Source of the DNA: an uncultured Ruminococcus sp.
GTDB taxonomy: Bacteria > Bacillota > Clostridia > Oscillospirales > Ruminococcaceae
Direction: 5' to 3'
Assembly: GCA_945876405.1 (NCBI GenBank)
Contig: CAMCOJ010000108.1
Location: 1 to 7,163 of the forward strand
DNA length: 7,163 bases
This document shows positions 1-6,003 of the stretch, one piece after another (the stretch's first letter is position 1; each line of letters opens with the position of its first letter). The notes beneath the pieces were generated by a model. That model saw only the letters and a program-made list of their open reading frames with translations, searched no databases and was not told the origin of the DNA. A program made the position numbers and the translations under genes.

Positions 1-10
1 AATACCTGTG

Positions 11-53
11 GTCGGACTTTCACCGACTGGCTGTGTGTCATGCCCGACACACA
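11..53. repeat. Two outer hairpins at the left end of the element
   Basis: Two adjacent stem-loops are visible. The first pairs GTCGG (11-15) with CCGAC (23-27) around a 7-nt loop. The second pairs TGTGTGTC (32-39) with GACACACA (46-53), a perfect 8-bp stem with loop ATGCCC. They lie outside the two-hairpin module shared by both IS ends, so they probably belong to the left terminus. Their role, such as transposase recognition or blocking of incoming transcription, is not known from the sequence. Confidence 0.5.
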
Positions 54-58
54 ATTGT

Positions 59-86
59 AATAGCCGCCTCAATTGAGGCGGCTATT
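59..86. repeat. Perfect 28-bp palindrome, left end hairpin A
   Basis: This stretch equals its own reverse complement over all 28 bases (core GCCGCCTC / GAGGCGGC) and would form a very stable hairpin in RNA or single-stranded DNA. It is the left counterpart of the hairpin at 2392-2419. Read inward from each end, the two modules align over 39 bases (59-97 against the complement of 2381-2419) with about 30 identities. Two of the differences are compensatory pairs. Confidence 0.7.
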
Positions 87-95
87 TCTATTGAA

Positions 96-123
96 AAACA
101 GCAGCAAATCCTTGCAGCTGTTT
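96..123 (-). terminator. Intrinsic terminator of the transposase gene, left end hairpin B
   Basis: Arms 96-107 and 112-123 pair with one internal A-A mismatch around a 4-nt loop. On the minus strand the stem is followed by a run of T, which gives a standard intrinsic terminator 32 nt past the transposase stop codon. It is the left counterpart of the hairpin at 2356-2382. Confidence 0.65.
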
Positions 124-131
124 GGACACGA

Positions 132-169
132 CAGACGGAGGTAAGAGCAATAGCTCAGACCTCTGTCTG
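132..169 (-). repeat. Long hairpin spanning the transposase stop codon
   Basis: Arms 132-142 and 159-169 form an 11-bp stem (one G-T wobble). Its loop holds a second stem, GAGC (145-148) with GCTC (153-156). The structure includes the last codons and the TGA of the transposase gene, so it would sit at the very end of the message just before the terminator. A role in 3' end stability is possible but unproven. Confidence 0.5.
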
Positions 170-1849
170 CTTATTAAATCTGTTTGTTATCGCAATGAAT
201 AAATTTTCACCTCTGTTCTTTATCGTCTGAATAACGCTTAATCCGTTGCAGAAATATTTTACTCCGTTTTTACTTCTGAAACACATCGCCTGAATGTTTT
301 TTCGTTTATACACTCTTGCATATCTTTCAGCAATATTATTAGTTGGCGATACTGATTTATCTTTAAGGAACAGTACATAATCTTCCCGGGTCTCGTACAT
401 TCTTTTATACAGGTTGTATCCTTCGCGATAATAGTCGTTTGGCGGTTCGTAATCATATTCCTTTTTTGCCAGTTCAACCATTTCGTCGTACCTGTTCAAA
501 AAGTTTGTGTCCTTTTGATTATCCTCCTGTTCTGCACCTTTTTTGATATTGTTCCAGTATGCCACTGATTTGGGAATCCATTCTTTCATGAGTTTATTCC
601 ATGTCAGATTTTTTTCATTTTCGATACTGCCTACAAGATATCTGCTGATGTGCGAAAGGCATTCCTGATGTTTTTCACCATGCTTTATCAGCGCTGCCTC
701 GTGATCTGCGACCGTAATTCCTTTGTAAAATTCCAAAGGTGACCCTTTTACACCTTCATCACCCTTTTTGTCTTTGCTTTGATAGAGAACTGTTCCATCT
801 TCATCGGCACATATTAAAACTGTTCCTTGTTTTCCGGCTACTCTTCCAAATGTGAAATCTGCATGCAAAACAGGTGAACTATACAATTTTAAAAATATTT
901 CATTTCGTTCCTGGTCGGTTTTGGATGAGAATTCTTTTGTCAGATTACTTATCATTCCGGTTGAAAGATCGAGTTCTCCGTTTGATATTTCACGCAGAAA
1001 ATCCTTTACATTCCCTATACTGACATTGCACCTGTCCTTCAGAAGATATGCACATGCTTTTACTGTTCCGTCGTAGTTCACATCATCTTTTACGTTTTCA
1101 GGGAATTTTGCATGTACACGGCTTCCGTTTTTGCGGTTTCTGAATATCTGTGTCCTGTATTTAGTTGTTTCAACAACCAGTCTGCAGGATACAAGGTATT
1201 TTTCTATGTATTTTTCTGTAGCTTTCAAATCAGGATTGTTCAGAATTTCTTCTGTTGGTGGTATTTCAACGATTTTAGTTATGTTTTCAGGTTTCTTTCT
1301 CGGATGATGTTCATGATTTTTCTGTGCACCTGGATTTTTTTCGCTTTTCACTCTTCCATTGCATATTTTTTTATGATTTGGATTCTGTGATGATGGTTTG
1401 GATGAGTTTGTGTAATCCTTGCTTATTCTTATGTTTAATGCTTCTATTTTATCCTGTGCCTCCTGTAGTGCAGTTTTTGCCTCGTATTCAGCCTTCTTGC
1501 TTTCACGAAGTTTATCAAGAGCTTCATCCCTCTGACGTGCCATTTCAAGATTCTTCTTTTCAAGCTCCCTGATTTTCTTTTCCATTTGTTCGGTTATCTT
1601 CTGCTTTTCTGCTTCAAGATCCTCAAATACTTCAAACCATATACGGCATACCTTTACCGTTTCTGCATGAGAAAGTTCAAGTTCCTTTTTCAGTTTTTTG
1701 ATATTTTTTTCATAATAGTTAAGCAGATTTGTTTTTTCATTTTTGAGTTTAACTATTTCCGCACCTGATTCTAGCGACGCTACTTTTCGTGCTAATCTCT
1801 GAAGTTCATACTGCTGTGCTGTCATACTGAAAAAGGCCTTGTTTGTCAT
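155..1849 (-). CDS. IS66-like family DDE transposase
   Basis: This 564-aa protein catalyses movement of the element. Residues about 12-145 form a long charged coiled coil rich in E, K and L. Next comes the IS66 hallmark SSKPSSQNP at 149-157, then a basic, His-containing linker (175-185). The DDE catalytic core follows: D331 in LHADFTF, D382 in TVADHEAA, and E508 in NNIAERYAR. A cysteine/histidine cluster (HQECLSH, 394-400) lies between the second D and the E, as is usual in IS66 proteins. All catalytic residues are present and the frame is open throughout, so the gene looks functional. The start ATG overlaps the stop of the upstream small gene (ATGA), with GGAGGA 12 nt before it, which suggests translational coupling. 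It is somewhat longer than typical IS66 TnpC because of the coiled coil. Confidence 0.93.
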   Translation of the reverse strand: MTNKAFFSMTAQQYELQRLARKVASLESGAEIVKLKNEKTNLLNYYEKNIKKLKKELELSHAETVKVCRIWFEVFEDLEAEKQKITEQMEKKIRELEKKNLEMARQRDEALDKLRESKKAEYEAKTALQEAQDKIEALNIRISKDYTNSSKPSSQNPNHKKICNGRVKSEKNPGAQKNHEHHPRKKPENITKIVEIPPTEEILNNPDLKATEKYIEKYLVSCRLVVETTKYRTQIFRNRKNGSRVHAKFPENVKDDVNYDGTVKACAYLLKDRCNVSIGNVKDFLREISNGELDLSTGMISNLTKEFSSKTDQERNEIFLKLYSSPVLHADFTFGRVAGKQGTVLICADEDGTVLYQSKDKKGDEGVKGSPLEFYKGITVADHEAALIKHGEKHQECLSHISRYLVGSIENEKNLTWNKLMKEWIPKSVAYWNNIKKGAEQEDNQKDTNFLNRYDEMVELAKKEYDYEPPNDYYREGYNLYKRMYETREDYVLFLKDKSVSPTNNIAERYARVYKRKNIQAMCFRSKNGVKYFCNGLSVIQTIKNRGENLFIAITNRFNKQTEV

Positions 1850-2163
1850 TGTTTTTCTTTTTCCTCCATCTTCTTAATTTTTTCCTGTAATGATTTGATT
1901 ATCTGTTCCTGTGCTTCGTATTTCCTCAGAAGCTTTTCATACTTATCCTTGTAATCTTCTGTTGCTGAAACAACTGATGCTTTTTCTTCTTTTTTTCTGC
2001 GGTTTCTTCCATCTGTCGGAATTATTTCGCCTGTTTCAGGATCTATCCTTCCAAGCAGCGTTCTTTTTGCACGTGACATTTTCTTTTCAGGATCCCAGTA
2101 CGCATGTGATTCATATGCGTATGTTATTCCACTTCTTTTGTCGTACTGTTTAATTATGCCCAT
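1846..2163 (-). CDS. Small coiled-coil protein encoded upstream of the IS66-like transposase
   Basis: This 105-aa protein is the first gene of the IS operon. The start chosen is ATG at 2163: the Shine-Dalgarno AAAGGAG (2172-2178) lies 8 nt before it, whereas the in-frame TTG at 2169 would be only 2 nt away. Residues about 1-50 contain a compact motif (YDKRSGITYAYES, then YWDPEKK, then GRIDPETGEIIP). From memory this resembles the N-terminal segment of IS1634/IS4-type transposases of Firmicutes. Residues about 60-105 are a predicted coiled coil. There is no catalytic domain. Because the transposase also starts with a coiled coil and the genes overlap by 4 nt, the two proteins may bind each other, or this one may bind the IS ends. 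It does not look like classical TnpA or TnpB. The function is inferred only. Confidence 0.85.
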   Translation of the reverse strand: MGIIKQYDKRSGITYAYESHAYWDPEKKMSRAKRTLLGRIDPETGEIIPTDGRNRRKKEEKASVVSATEDYKDKYEKLLRKYEAQEQIIKSLQEKIKKMEEKEKQ

Positions 2164-2183
2164 TGTCAAAACTCCTTTGAATT

Positions 2184-2231
2184 AAAATATCGTTACGTAT
2201 ATATTATATCACATAACGATATTTTTGTCAA
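2184..2231 (-). promoter_or_regulatory. Consensus promoter of the IS operon with overlapping 12-bp dyad
   Basis: On the minus strand, TTGACA (2226-2231) and TATAAT (2203-2208) are separated by exactly 17 nt, a perfect sigma-70/sigma-A promoter. A perfect inverted repeat overlaps it, with arms at 2184-2195 and 2214-2225 (AAAATATCGTTA and its complement) and an 18-nt gap. One arm fills much of the -35/-10 spacer and the other lies just past the expected transcription start near 2196. A transcript would not contain both arms, so the dyad more likely acts as a DNA operator than as an RNA hairpin. The binding protein could be the 105-aa protein or a host regulator; this is inference. Confidence 0.8.
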
Positions 2232-2234
2232 TAG

Positions 2235-2270
2235 AAAAACCCGAAAAAATCTAAATTTTTTCAGGTTTTT
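2235..2270. terminator. Bidirectional terminator-like hairpin just upstream of the IS promoter
   Basis: Arms 2235-2249 and 2256-2270 pair with one C-A mismatch around a 6-nt loop. T-runs are available on both strands after the GGTT half. Its position, 4 bp outside the -35 box, means that minus-strand transcription arriving from the GGDEF-EAL gene would stop before reaching the transposase genes. Such insulation against impinging transcription is known in several IS families. Confidence 0.6.
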
Positions 2271-2355
2271 TTGATGTTTTTTTTGCTCATTCCTATTGTT
2301 ATGAAATTGCTGTTAAAAGCCAATATTTTAATGTTATTCTTTACTGAAGCGGACT
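2271..2355. other. AT-rich spacer inside the right end of the element
   Basis: No open frame, promoter or strong hairpin was recognised in this AT-rich stretch between the insulating hairpin and the right-end hairpin module. Confidence 0.4.
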
Positions 2356-2419
2356 AACATCTGCACAATTTGTGCAGATGTTTTCAATAGTAATTGGCGA
2401 CTCTAATGAGACGCCAATT
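2356..2419. repeat. Right-end two-hairpin module of the element
   Basis: Hairpin B' has 13-bp perfect arms (2356-2368 and 2370-2382, core CATCTGCACAA) and is followed by TTTT on the plus strand, so it can stop transcription leaving the element. Hairpin A' pairs AATTGGCG (2392-2399) with CGCCAATT (2412-2419), plus an inner CTC/GAG stem. They are joined by a CAATAG spacer. The order A, TATTGAAAA spacer, B is the same as at 59-123 but inverted, which marks these as the two ends of one element. Confidence 0.65.
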
Positions 2420-2434
2420 TCCATTTTAAGAGAG

Positions 2435-2468
2435 AGGCAGGTGGCAGATTCTTATCTGCTATCTGGCT
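2435..2468. repeat. Strong 15-bp hairpin abutting the 23-bp repeat
   Basis: Arms 2435-2449 and 2454-2468 pair over 15 positions with one mismatch (G2437/G2466) and two G-T wobbles, around the loop TCTT. Its right arm overlaps the first six bases of the 23-bp repeat at 2463-2485. The other repeat copy at 7049-7071 also leads directly into a hairpin that begins with AGCCAG, so repeat plus hairpin may be one structural unit with a variable hairpin. Confidence 0.6.
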
Positions 2469-2485
2469 AACCCGTGAATAGTAAC
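2463..2485 (-). repeat. 23-bp repeat, left copy (probable outer tip of the IS)
   Basis: This sequence (core CACGGGTTAGCCAG on the minus strand) matches 7049-7071 in inverted orientation at 22 of 23 positions; the only difference is A2478 opposite C7056. It starts directly after the T-run of the GGDEF-EAL terminator. It shares a looser motif with the left end near 16-32. It is probably the outer end of the IS66-like element, though a dispersed chromosomal repeat is also possible. Confidence 0.6.
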
Positions 2486-2520
2486 AAAAAATGCCAAACA
2501 TATTAAGTCTGGCATTTTCA
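2485..2520 (-). terminator. Intrinsic terminator of the GGDEF-EAL operon
   Basis: On the minus strand the hairpin starts inside the stop codon of the GGDEF-EAL gene. AAAATGCCA (complement of 2510-2518) pairs with TGGCATTTT (complement of 2488-2496), and three further pairs (one G-T) extend the stem around a 7-nt loop. TTTTTTG follows. The position and U-tract make it the operon terminator. Confidence 0.85.
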
Positions 2521-4485
2521 TCTGATGTCATATTCAGGATTTATCAGACGCCTTTCAAACTCATCATGGTCGAGAGGTTTGTCATAGAGATATCCCTGTG
2601 CAACACTGCACTGTATACTCTTGAGAAAATCCGCCTGTCCGCTTGTTTCAACGCCCTCACATATGACTTCACGGTTAAGGTCCAGTATCATATGTACTAC
2701 ATTTTCAATCATCTTTTCATGTGTAATATCACCTTTTTCGATATCATCAATAAATGATTTGTCGATTTTTATTACGTCCACATTAAGGTCCTTAAGCATG
2801 GAAAGTGATGAATATCCTGTTCCAAAGTCATCCATAGACGTAAAGATACTGTTCTTTTTCATCTTGTCAACAAACTCTTTAAGTGCCGGAAAATCATCAT
2901 AGGCTGAAGATTCTGTAAGTTCTATCTCTATGTATCTGGTATCAACAGAATAAGTTTCAATAACAGCCAGTATCTTATCAGCAAAACTGCTGTCCTTAAG
3001 ATGCAGTTTTGAAAAGTTTACTGAAACTCTTACAGGCGTAATCCCCTTATCAAGCCATTCCTTAATATCCCTGCATACTCTTTCAAACACATAGAAGTCA
3101 AGCTCAACAATCATGCCCTCTTCTTCCAGCACAGGAATAAATCTGTAAGGAGGTATAAGTTCTTCGTTATGCTTCCAGCGTACAAGTGCCTCACATCCGC
3201 ACAGAATGTTGTCAGACATATTTACCTTCGGCTGATAAAATACAACAAACTCGTTTTTCCTCATACCTTTCTGGCACTGAGTAAGAATCTCCTTGCGGTT
3301 TTTCATATCATCGTACATCTTTCTCTCGTACCAGACAAAGTTAGAATTTCCTCCGGCACGTGCCGTCTTCAGTGCAAGATTGCATGAACTGAATACAGCT
3401 CCCGGAGTGTCTTCCCTCTGTATATCACATATGCCGCAGTAACTTTCCACAGGAACAATATTTTGCTCACCGCCATGAGCAACAGTTACCTCAATCTGTT
3501 TAATATATGAAAGAAACAGACTGACACGTTCGCTCTGAACAATGACAATAAAATTGTCTCCTCCGTTTCTCGCAATGCGTTCATCACGTTTTAAAAACAT
3601 ATCTATCTGAGAAGCATACTCAACAAGTATATGGTCTCCCGCTTTGTCACCAAACGTGTTGTTAAACATCTTAAAGTCTCTGATATTGCAGAAAACACAG
3701 GAATAATCCGAAAACTTTCCCTGTGCAGCAAGCTTGGCACAGTACTTCTGCATCTTTTCATAGTTGTTTACACAGGTCAGTGCGTCCTCACTGATAATCT
3801 GATTTGAAATTTTTGAACAGGTTACCATAGAGAAAACCGACAGAATAATTACCTGTGCCAGAATCAGGACAATACCTCTTTCCGACCTGTAAGTTCTTCG
3901 GTCCATCTGCCTGTCCAATTCAGCCATATCCTCTGAAATGAGTTTTTCAAACTCTTCAATCCTGCTGTTTACCTTTGATATATAGCTGTTGAGCGATGAA
4001 TTCATGTAGTAGTAGGCAGTCTCTTCATCACCGTTTTCAATAAAGTAAAGAACATTGTCTATGTTTGTAAAGTACCCTTTCAGTTCGGAATATATACCGT
4101 AGTAGTACGATTCATATTCCTGTCCCAGCACCATTTCTCCGAACTTATCAAGGTTACTCAGAACACCGTCCCGCACATCTTCTGATTCTTCCTTCAGATT
4201 GTACCCGTCTTCTGACCGGTCTCCGGAAATAATATACTGAAAAATCAGAGCCTGATGGTGATAAAGTCCCTCGCTTATTCTGCTCATGCATTCTTTTTTT
4301 GCAAGATCTGTTTTTACAATATCGTTATACTTGGATGAAATTATCTTCTGACTGACACCAAGGTAAAGCATTCCAGCTATAGCAGTCAGCATTGTTACAC
4401 AGGTAAGCCATAATATAATGTTGGAACGCCGCTGGTTATCCAGCCTTTTTCGTCTTTTTCGTTTTTTTACCGGTTCCCTTCTCAT
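2518..4485 (-). CDS. Membrane GGDEF-EAL protein: degenerate cyclase, probable active c-di-GMP phosphodiesterase
   Basis: This 655-aa protein has a very basic N-terminus (1-20), a membrane helix at about 22-46, a largely helical, Tyr-rich extracellular region at about 47-202, a second helix at about 203-223, a GGDEF domain at about 235-390 and an EAL domain at about 400-650. The GGDEF domain is degenerate. The signature reads GGDNF (308-312), replacing the metal-binding Glu with N311. The usual DxD at the start of the domain reads NIRDFK, so the first metal Asp is N267. The inhibitory RxxD site reads KRDE (299-302). The EAL domain keeps its expected residues: EAL 432-434, N490 in VNFS, E522/E525 in ELTES, DDFGTGYS 552-559, K573, E610 and Q630. 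It should therefore hydrolyse cyclic di-GMP, with GGDEF perhaps acting as a GTP sensor. SD AGAAGG precedes the ATG, 18 nt after the lipoprotein stop. Confidence 0.93.
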   Translation of the reverse strand: MRREPVKKRKRRKRLDNQRRSNIILWLTCVTMLTAIAGMLYLGVSQKIISSKYNDIVKTDLAKKECMSRISEGLYHHQALIFQYIISGDRSEDGYNLKEESEDVRDGVLSNLDKFGEMVLGQEYESYYYGIYSELKGYFTNIDNVLYFIENGDEETAYYYMNSSLNSYISKVNSRIEEFEKLISEDMAELDRQMDRRTYRSERGIVLILAQVIILSVFSMVTCSKISNQIISEDALTCVNNYEKMQKYCAKLAAQGKFSDYSCVFCNIRDFKMFNNTFGDKAGDHILVEYASQIDMFLKRDERIARNGGDNFIVIVQSERVSLFLSYIKQIEVTVAHGGEQNIVPVESYCGICDIQREDTPGAVFSSCNLALKTARAGGNSNFVWYERKMYDDMKNRKEILTQCQKGMRKNEFVVFYQPKVNMSDNILCGCEALVRWKHNEELIPPYRFIPVLEEEGMIVELDFYVFERVCRDIKEWLDKGITPVRVSVNFSKLHLKDSSFADKILAVIETYSVDTRYIEIELTESSAYDDFPALKEFVDKMKKNSIFTSMDDFGTGYSSLSMLKDLNVDVIKIDKSFIDDIEKGDITHEKMIENVVHMILDLNREVICEGVETSGQADFLKSIQCSVAQGYLYDKPLDHDEFERRLINPEYDIR

Positions 4486-4503
4486 AAAACTACACCTTCT
4501 TTA

Positions 4504-5745
4504 TCAGTTACCTTCAGAAACAGGGGCTGTAATCTGTTCTGTAATCTCGTCAAGCAGTTCCTGTAAATCTCTGTTACTCGAATTCTTTCCTACTATCGTA
4601 ATTCCAAATCTGTTTGAAGCTAACCAGAACGGATCGGCAATATTCTGGGGATCACTGAACGGCGACTGCTCCATAAGTGCAGCAATCTCAGGAGCGTTCT
4701 GTACAATCTCAGAATTTGCGACCTTCTGATTCACCGGACACTCACCGGTTTTCTCAAAATGCATAAGCTGGTTCTCTTCACTTGTAAGGTATGAGGCAAT
4801 TTTCATACACCATTCAGGATTTTCAGTGTGTGAGTTTATGCCAAGAAGCTTGTATCCCGAAAAACTGTACATCTGAACTGAATCTCCCGAAACATAGTAT
4901 TCCGGAAGCTTTGCTGCACCAAAGTCATCTCCCCAGGCTTCTTTTATTGCTTTTGAGTTCCACAAACCGTTTACACCTGCTATTATCGTTCCGTCCTTAA
5001 CGCCTTCCACAAACTCGTCGTCTTCAAGCGAAACAAATCCATCACTGGCCGCAAGGCTGAGAAGACTTTCGGTAACATCAGTACCTTTAATCTTCGTGTC
5101 GGTTGCATTCCAGTTGCATATATTTCCGGAGGAATCCTCTGCACATGAAAGTTCAAGTCCTGCTCCTCTGAAGAAAGAGTACAGATACCAGCCGCTCGTC
5201 AGATTCATTGTAATTTTTTTACCGTTGTCTACGGCTTTTTTCAACATGGTATCAAGCGATTTTATATCATCACCGGAAAAGTATTTTTTGTTATAATAGA
5301 GAAAATAACCGTTTCCGGCTGAAAAAGGATATGCATATACTTTTCCGTCTCTTGTAACTACCTTTGAAACAGCAGAATCCGAACCGCCGGAATTTTTTAT
5401 TACCGTTTCAGAATCAAGAGTATTTTCGAGAAGTGCACCTGCTCTTATAAGTTCACTAGTCTGGTTATCAGCAAAGAAAAATATATCCGCTGCTTTATCT
5501 ATGTTTGAAACTACAACATCCTTGCAGGTATCCTCTCCCTCAACACTTATCGTATAGTTCAGATTCACCTCATCTTTGTGTTCGTATTTGAAATTCTCCA
5601 CAGCCTGTTCGACAAATTCATAGTTCTGCTCACTGCTCCAGAACGAAATATGTACCTCCGGTATTTTTTCTGATGAACCGCAGCTGCACAGGCATGCGGA
5701 AATAACCAAAACCGACAATCCTGTAACTATATTTTTAATTCTCAT
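4504..5745 (-). CDS. Extracellular solute-binding lipoprotein, family 1 (sugar-binding type)
   Basis: This 413-aa protein is exported and lipid-anchored. The start is ATG at 5745, with GGAGGA 6 nt upstream; an in-frame ATG at 5790 lacks such a site. The signal is short and basic (MRIKN), then hydrophobic, with two possible lipobox cysteines: C18 (ISA|C) and C22 (LCS|C, followed by GSS). The mature protein has the layout of ABC sugar-binding proteins: VHISFWSS at 31-38, ADIFFFAD at 86-93 followed by ELIRAGALLE, AYPFSAGNGYFLYYNK at 138-153, and near the C-terminus ASYLTSEENQ (317-326) and TGECPVNQ (333-340). No permease or ATPase gene lies nearby; the next gene in the operon is the GGDEF-EAL sensor. 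A role as the ligand-binding partner of that sensor is therefore as likely as transport. The ligand cannot be told from the sequence. Confidence 0.9.
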   Translation of the reverse strand: MRIKNIVTGLSVLVISACLCSCGSSEKIPEVHISFWSSEQNYEFVEQAVENFKYEHKDEVNLNYTISVEGEDTCKDVVVSNIDKAADIFFFADNQTSELIRAGALLENTLDSETVIKNSGGSDSAVSKVVTRDGKVYAYPFSAGNGYFLYYNKKYFSGDDIKSLDTMLKKAVDNGKKITMNLTSGWYLYSFFRGAGLELSCAEDSSGNICNWNATDTKIKGTDVTESLLSLAASDGFVSLEDDEFVEGVKDGTIIAGVNGLWNSKAIKEAWGDDFGAAKLPEYYVSGDSVQMYSFSGYKLLGINSHTENPEWCMKIASYLTSEENQLMHFEKTGECPVNQKVANSEIVQNAPEIAALMEQSPFSDPQNIADPFWLASNRFGITIVGKNSSNRDLQELLDEITEQITAPVSEGN

Positions 5746-5773
5746 CTTTTTCCTCCGTATTATCCTTATACAA

Positions 5774-5829
5774 TCCTGTCTGTACATCATCTGCCAGACC
5801 GAAGATAATGCAATGTTCCTCTCTGTACA
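5774..5829. repeat. Pair of 13-bp direct repeats in the lipoprotein gene leader
   Basis: TCCTGTCTGTACA (5774-5786) and TCCTCTCTGTACA (5817-5829) agree at 12 of 13 positions and start 43 bp apart, close to four helical turns. Both lie in the roughly 107-nt untranslated leader, between the promoter and the start codon. They could be paired regulator sites on DNA or repeated RNA elements. No known riboswitch was recognised in the leader. Confidence 0.4.
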
Positions 5830-5858
5830 ACTTCAGAAAGTAAAAATATCCTGACTTT

Positions 5859-5887
5859 ATTGTAACACTTTCGCACCAAATTGTCAA
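5859..5887 (-). promoter_or_regulatory. Promoter of the lipoprotein / GGDEF-EAL operon
   Basis: On the minus strand, TTGACA (5882-5887) and TACAAT (5859-5864) are separated by 17 nt, a near-consensus sigma-A promoter. AT-rich DNA upstream (about 5888-5950) could act as an UP element. The predicted start near 5852 gives a leader of about 107 nt. As no promoter was seen in the 18-nt gap before the GGDEF-EAL gene, both genes are probably cotranscribed from here. Confidence 0.75.
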
Positions 5888-5950
5888 TATTTCATTGTTG
5901 TTACGAAAAATTTATTAGTTTTTTGTTAAAATCAATAGATTATATATTAT

Positions 5951-5981
5951 AGTGAACACCAAAATGAATCTGACGTTCACT
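5951..5981. repeat. Dyad between the YihY-family gene and the lipoprotein operon
   Basis: AGTGAAC (5951-5957) and GTTCACT (5975-5981) form a perfect 7-bp inverted repeat with a 17-nt gap. It lies 22 bp past the YihY-family stop codon and about 65 bp upstream of the -35 box of the lipoprotein promoter. Without a proper T-run it is a weak terminator candidate; an operator is the alternative. Confidence 0.4.
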
Positions 5982-6003
5982 GTAACCGGATAATATACGT
6001 ATT

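Larger units (their letters stand above)
1..2485 (-). mobile_element. IS66-like insertion element, left tip possibly outside the window
   Basis: The element contains an IS66-type DDE transposase and a small upstream partner gene, both read leftward from one promoter. Its limits are inferred from matching end structures. Hairpins at 59-86 and 96-123 on the left are mirrored by hairpins at 2392-2419 and 2356-2382 on the right. Further out, both ends also share a loosely conserved motif of the form ACT(A)TTCACsGryTrGC (left about 16-32, right about 2466-2483 on the minus strand). Exact tips and a target-site duplication could not be defined because the window starts at or inside the left end. 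The classical IS66 helpers tnpA and tnpB are absent. The contig probably breaks here because the element is repeated in the genome. The transposase family is secure; the boundaries are inferred. Confidence 0.7.

Noticed and set aside
11..123. Closely spaced hairpins at the left end considered as a CRISPR array
   Set aside because: The stems differ in sequence and length, there is no constant repeat with regular spacers, and the module is mirrored at the other end of the IS.
33..230. Plus-strand open frame of 65 codons at the left end
   Set aside because: It runs through the IS-end hairpins and the antisense of the transposase 3' end, and has no ribosome site.
1112..1572. Plus-strand frames rich in Phe, Leu and Cys opposite the transposase gene
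   Set aside because: They are antisense shadows of the Lys/Glu-rich coiled-coil region and have no start signals.
2463..2485. Repeat considered as an integron attC or recombination core
   Set aside because: It does not match the GTTRRRY core consensus, and no integrase gene is present.
5746..5852. Cyclic di-GMP or other riboswitch in the leader of the lipoprotein operon
   Set aside because: No conserved riboswitch core was recognised; only a short direct-repeat pair is visible.
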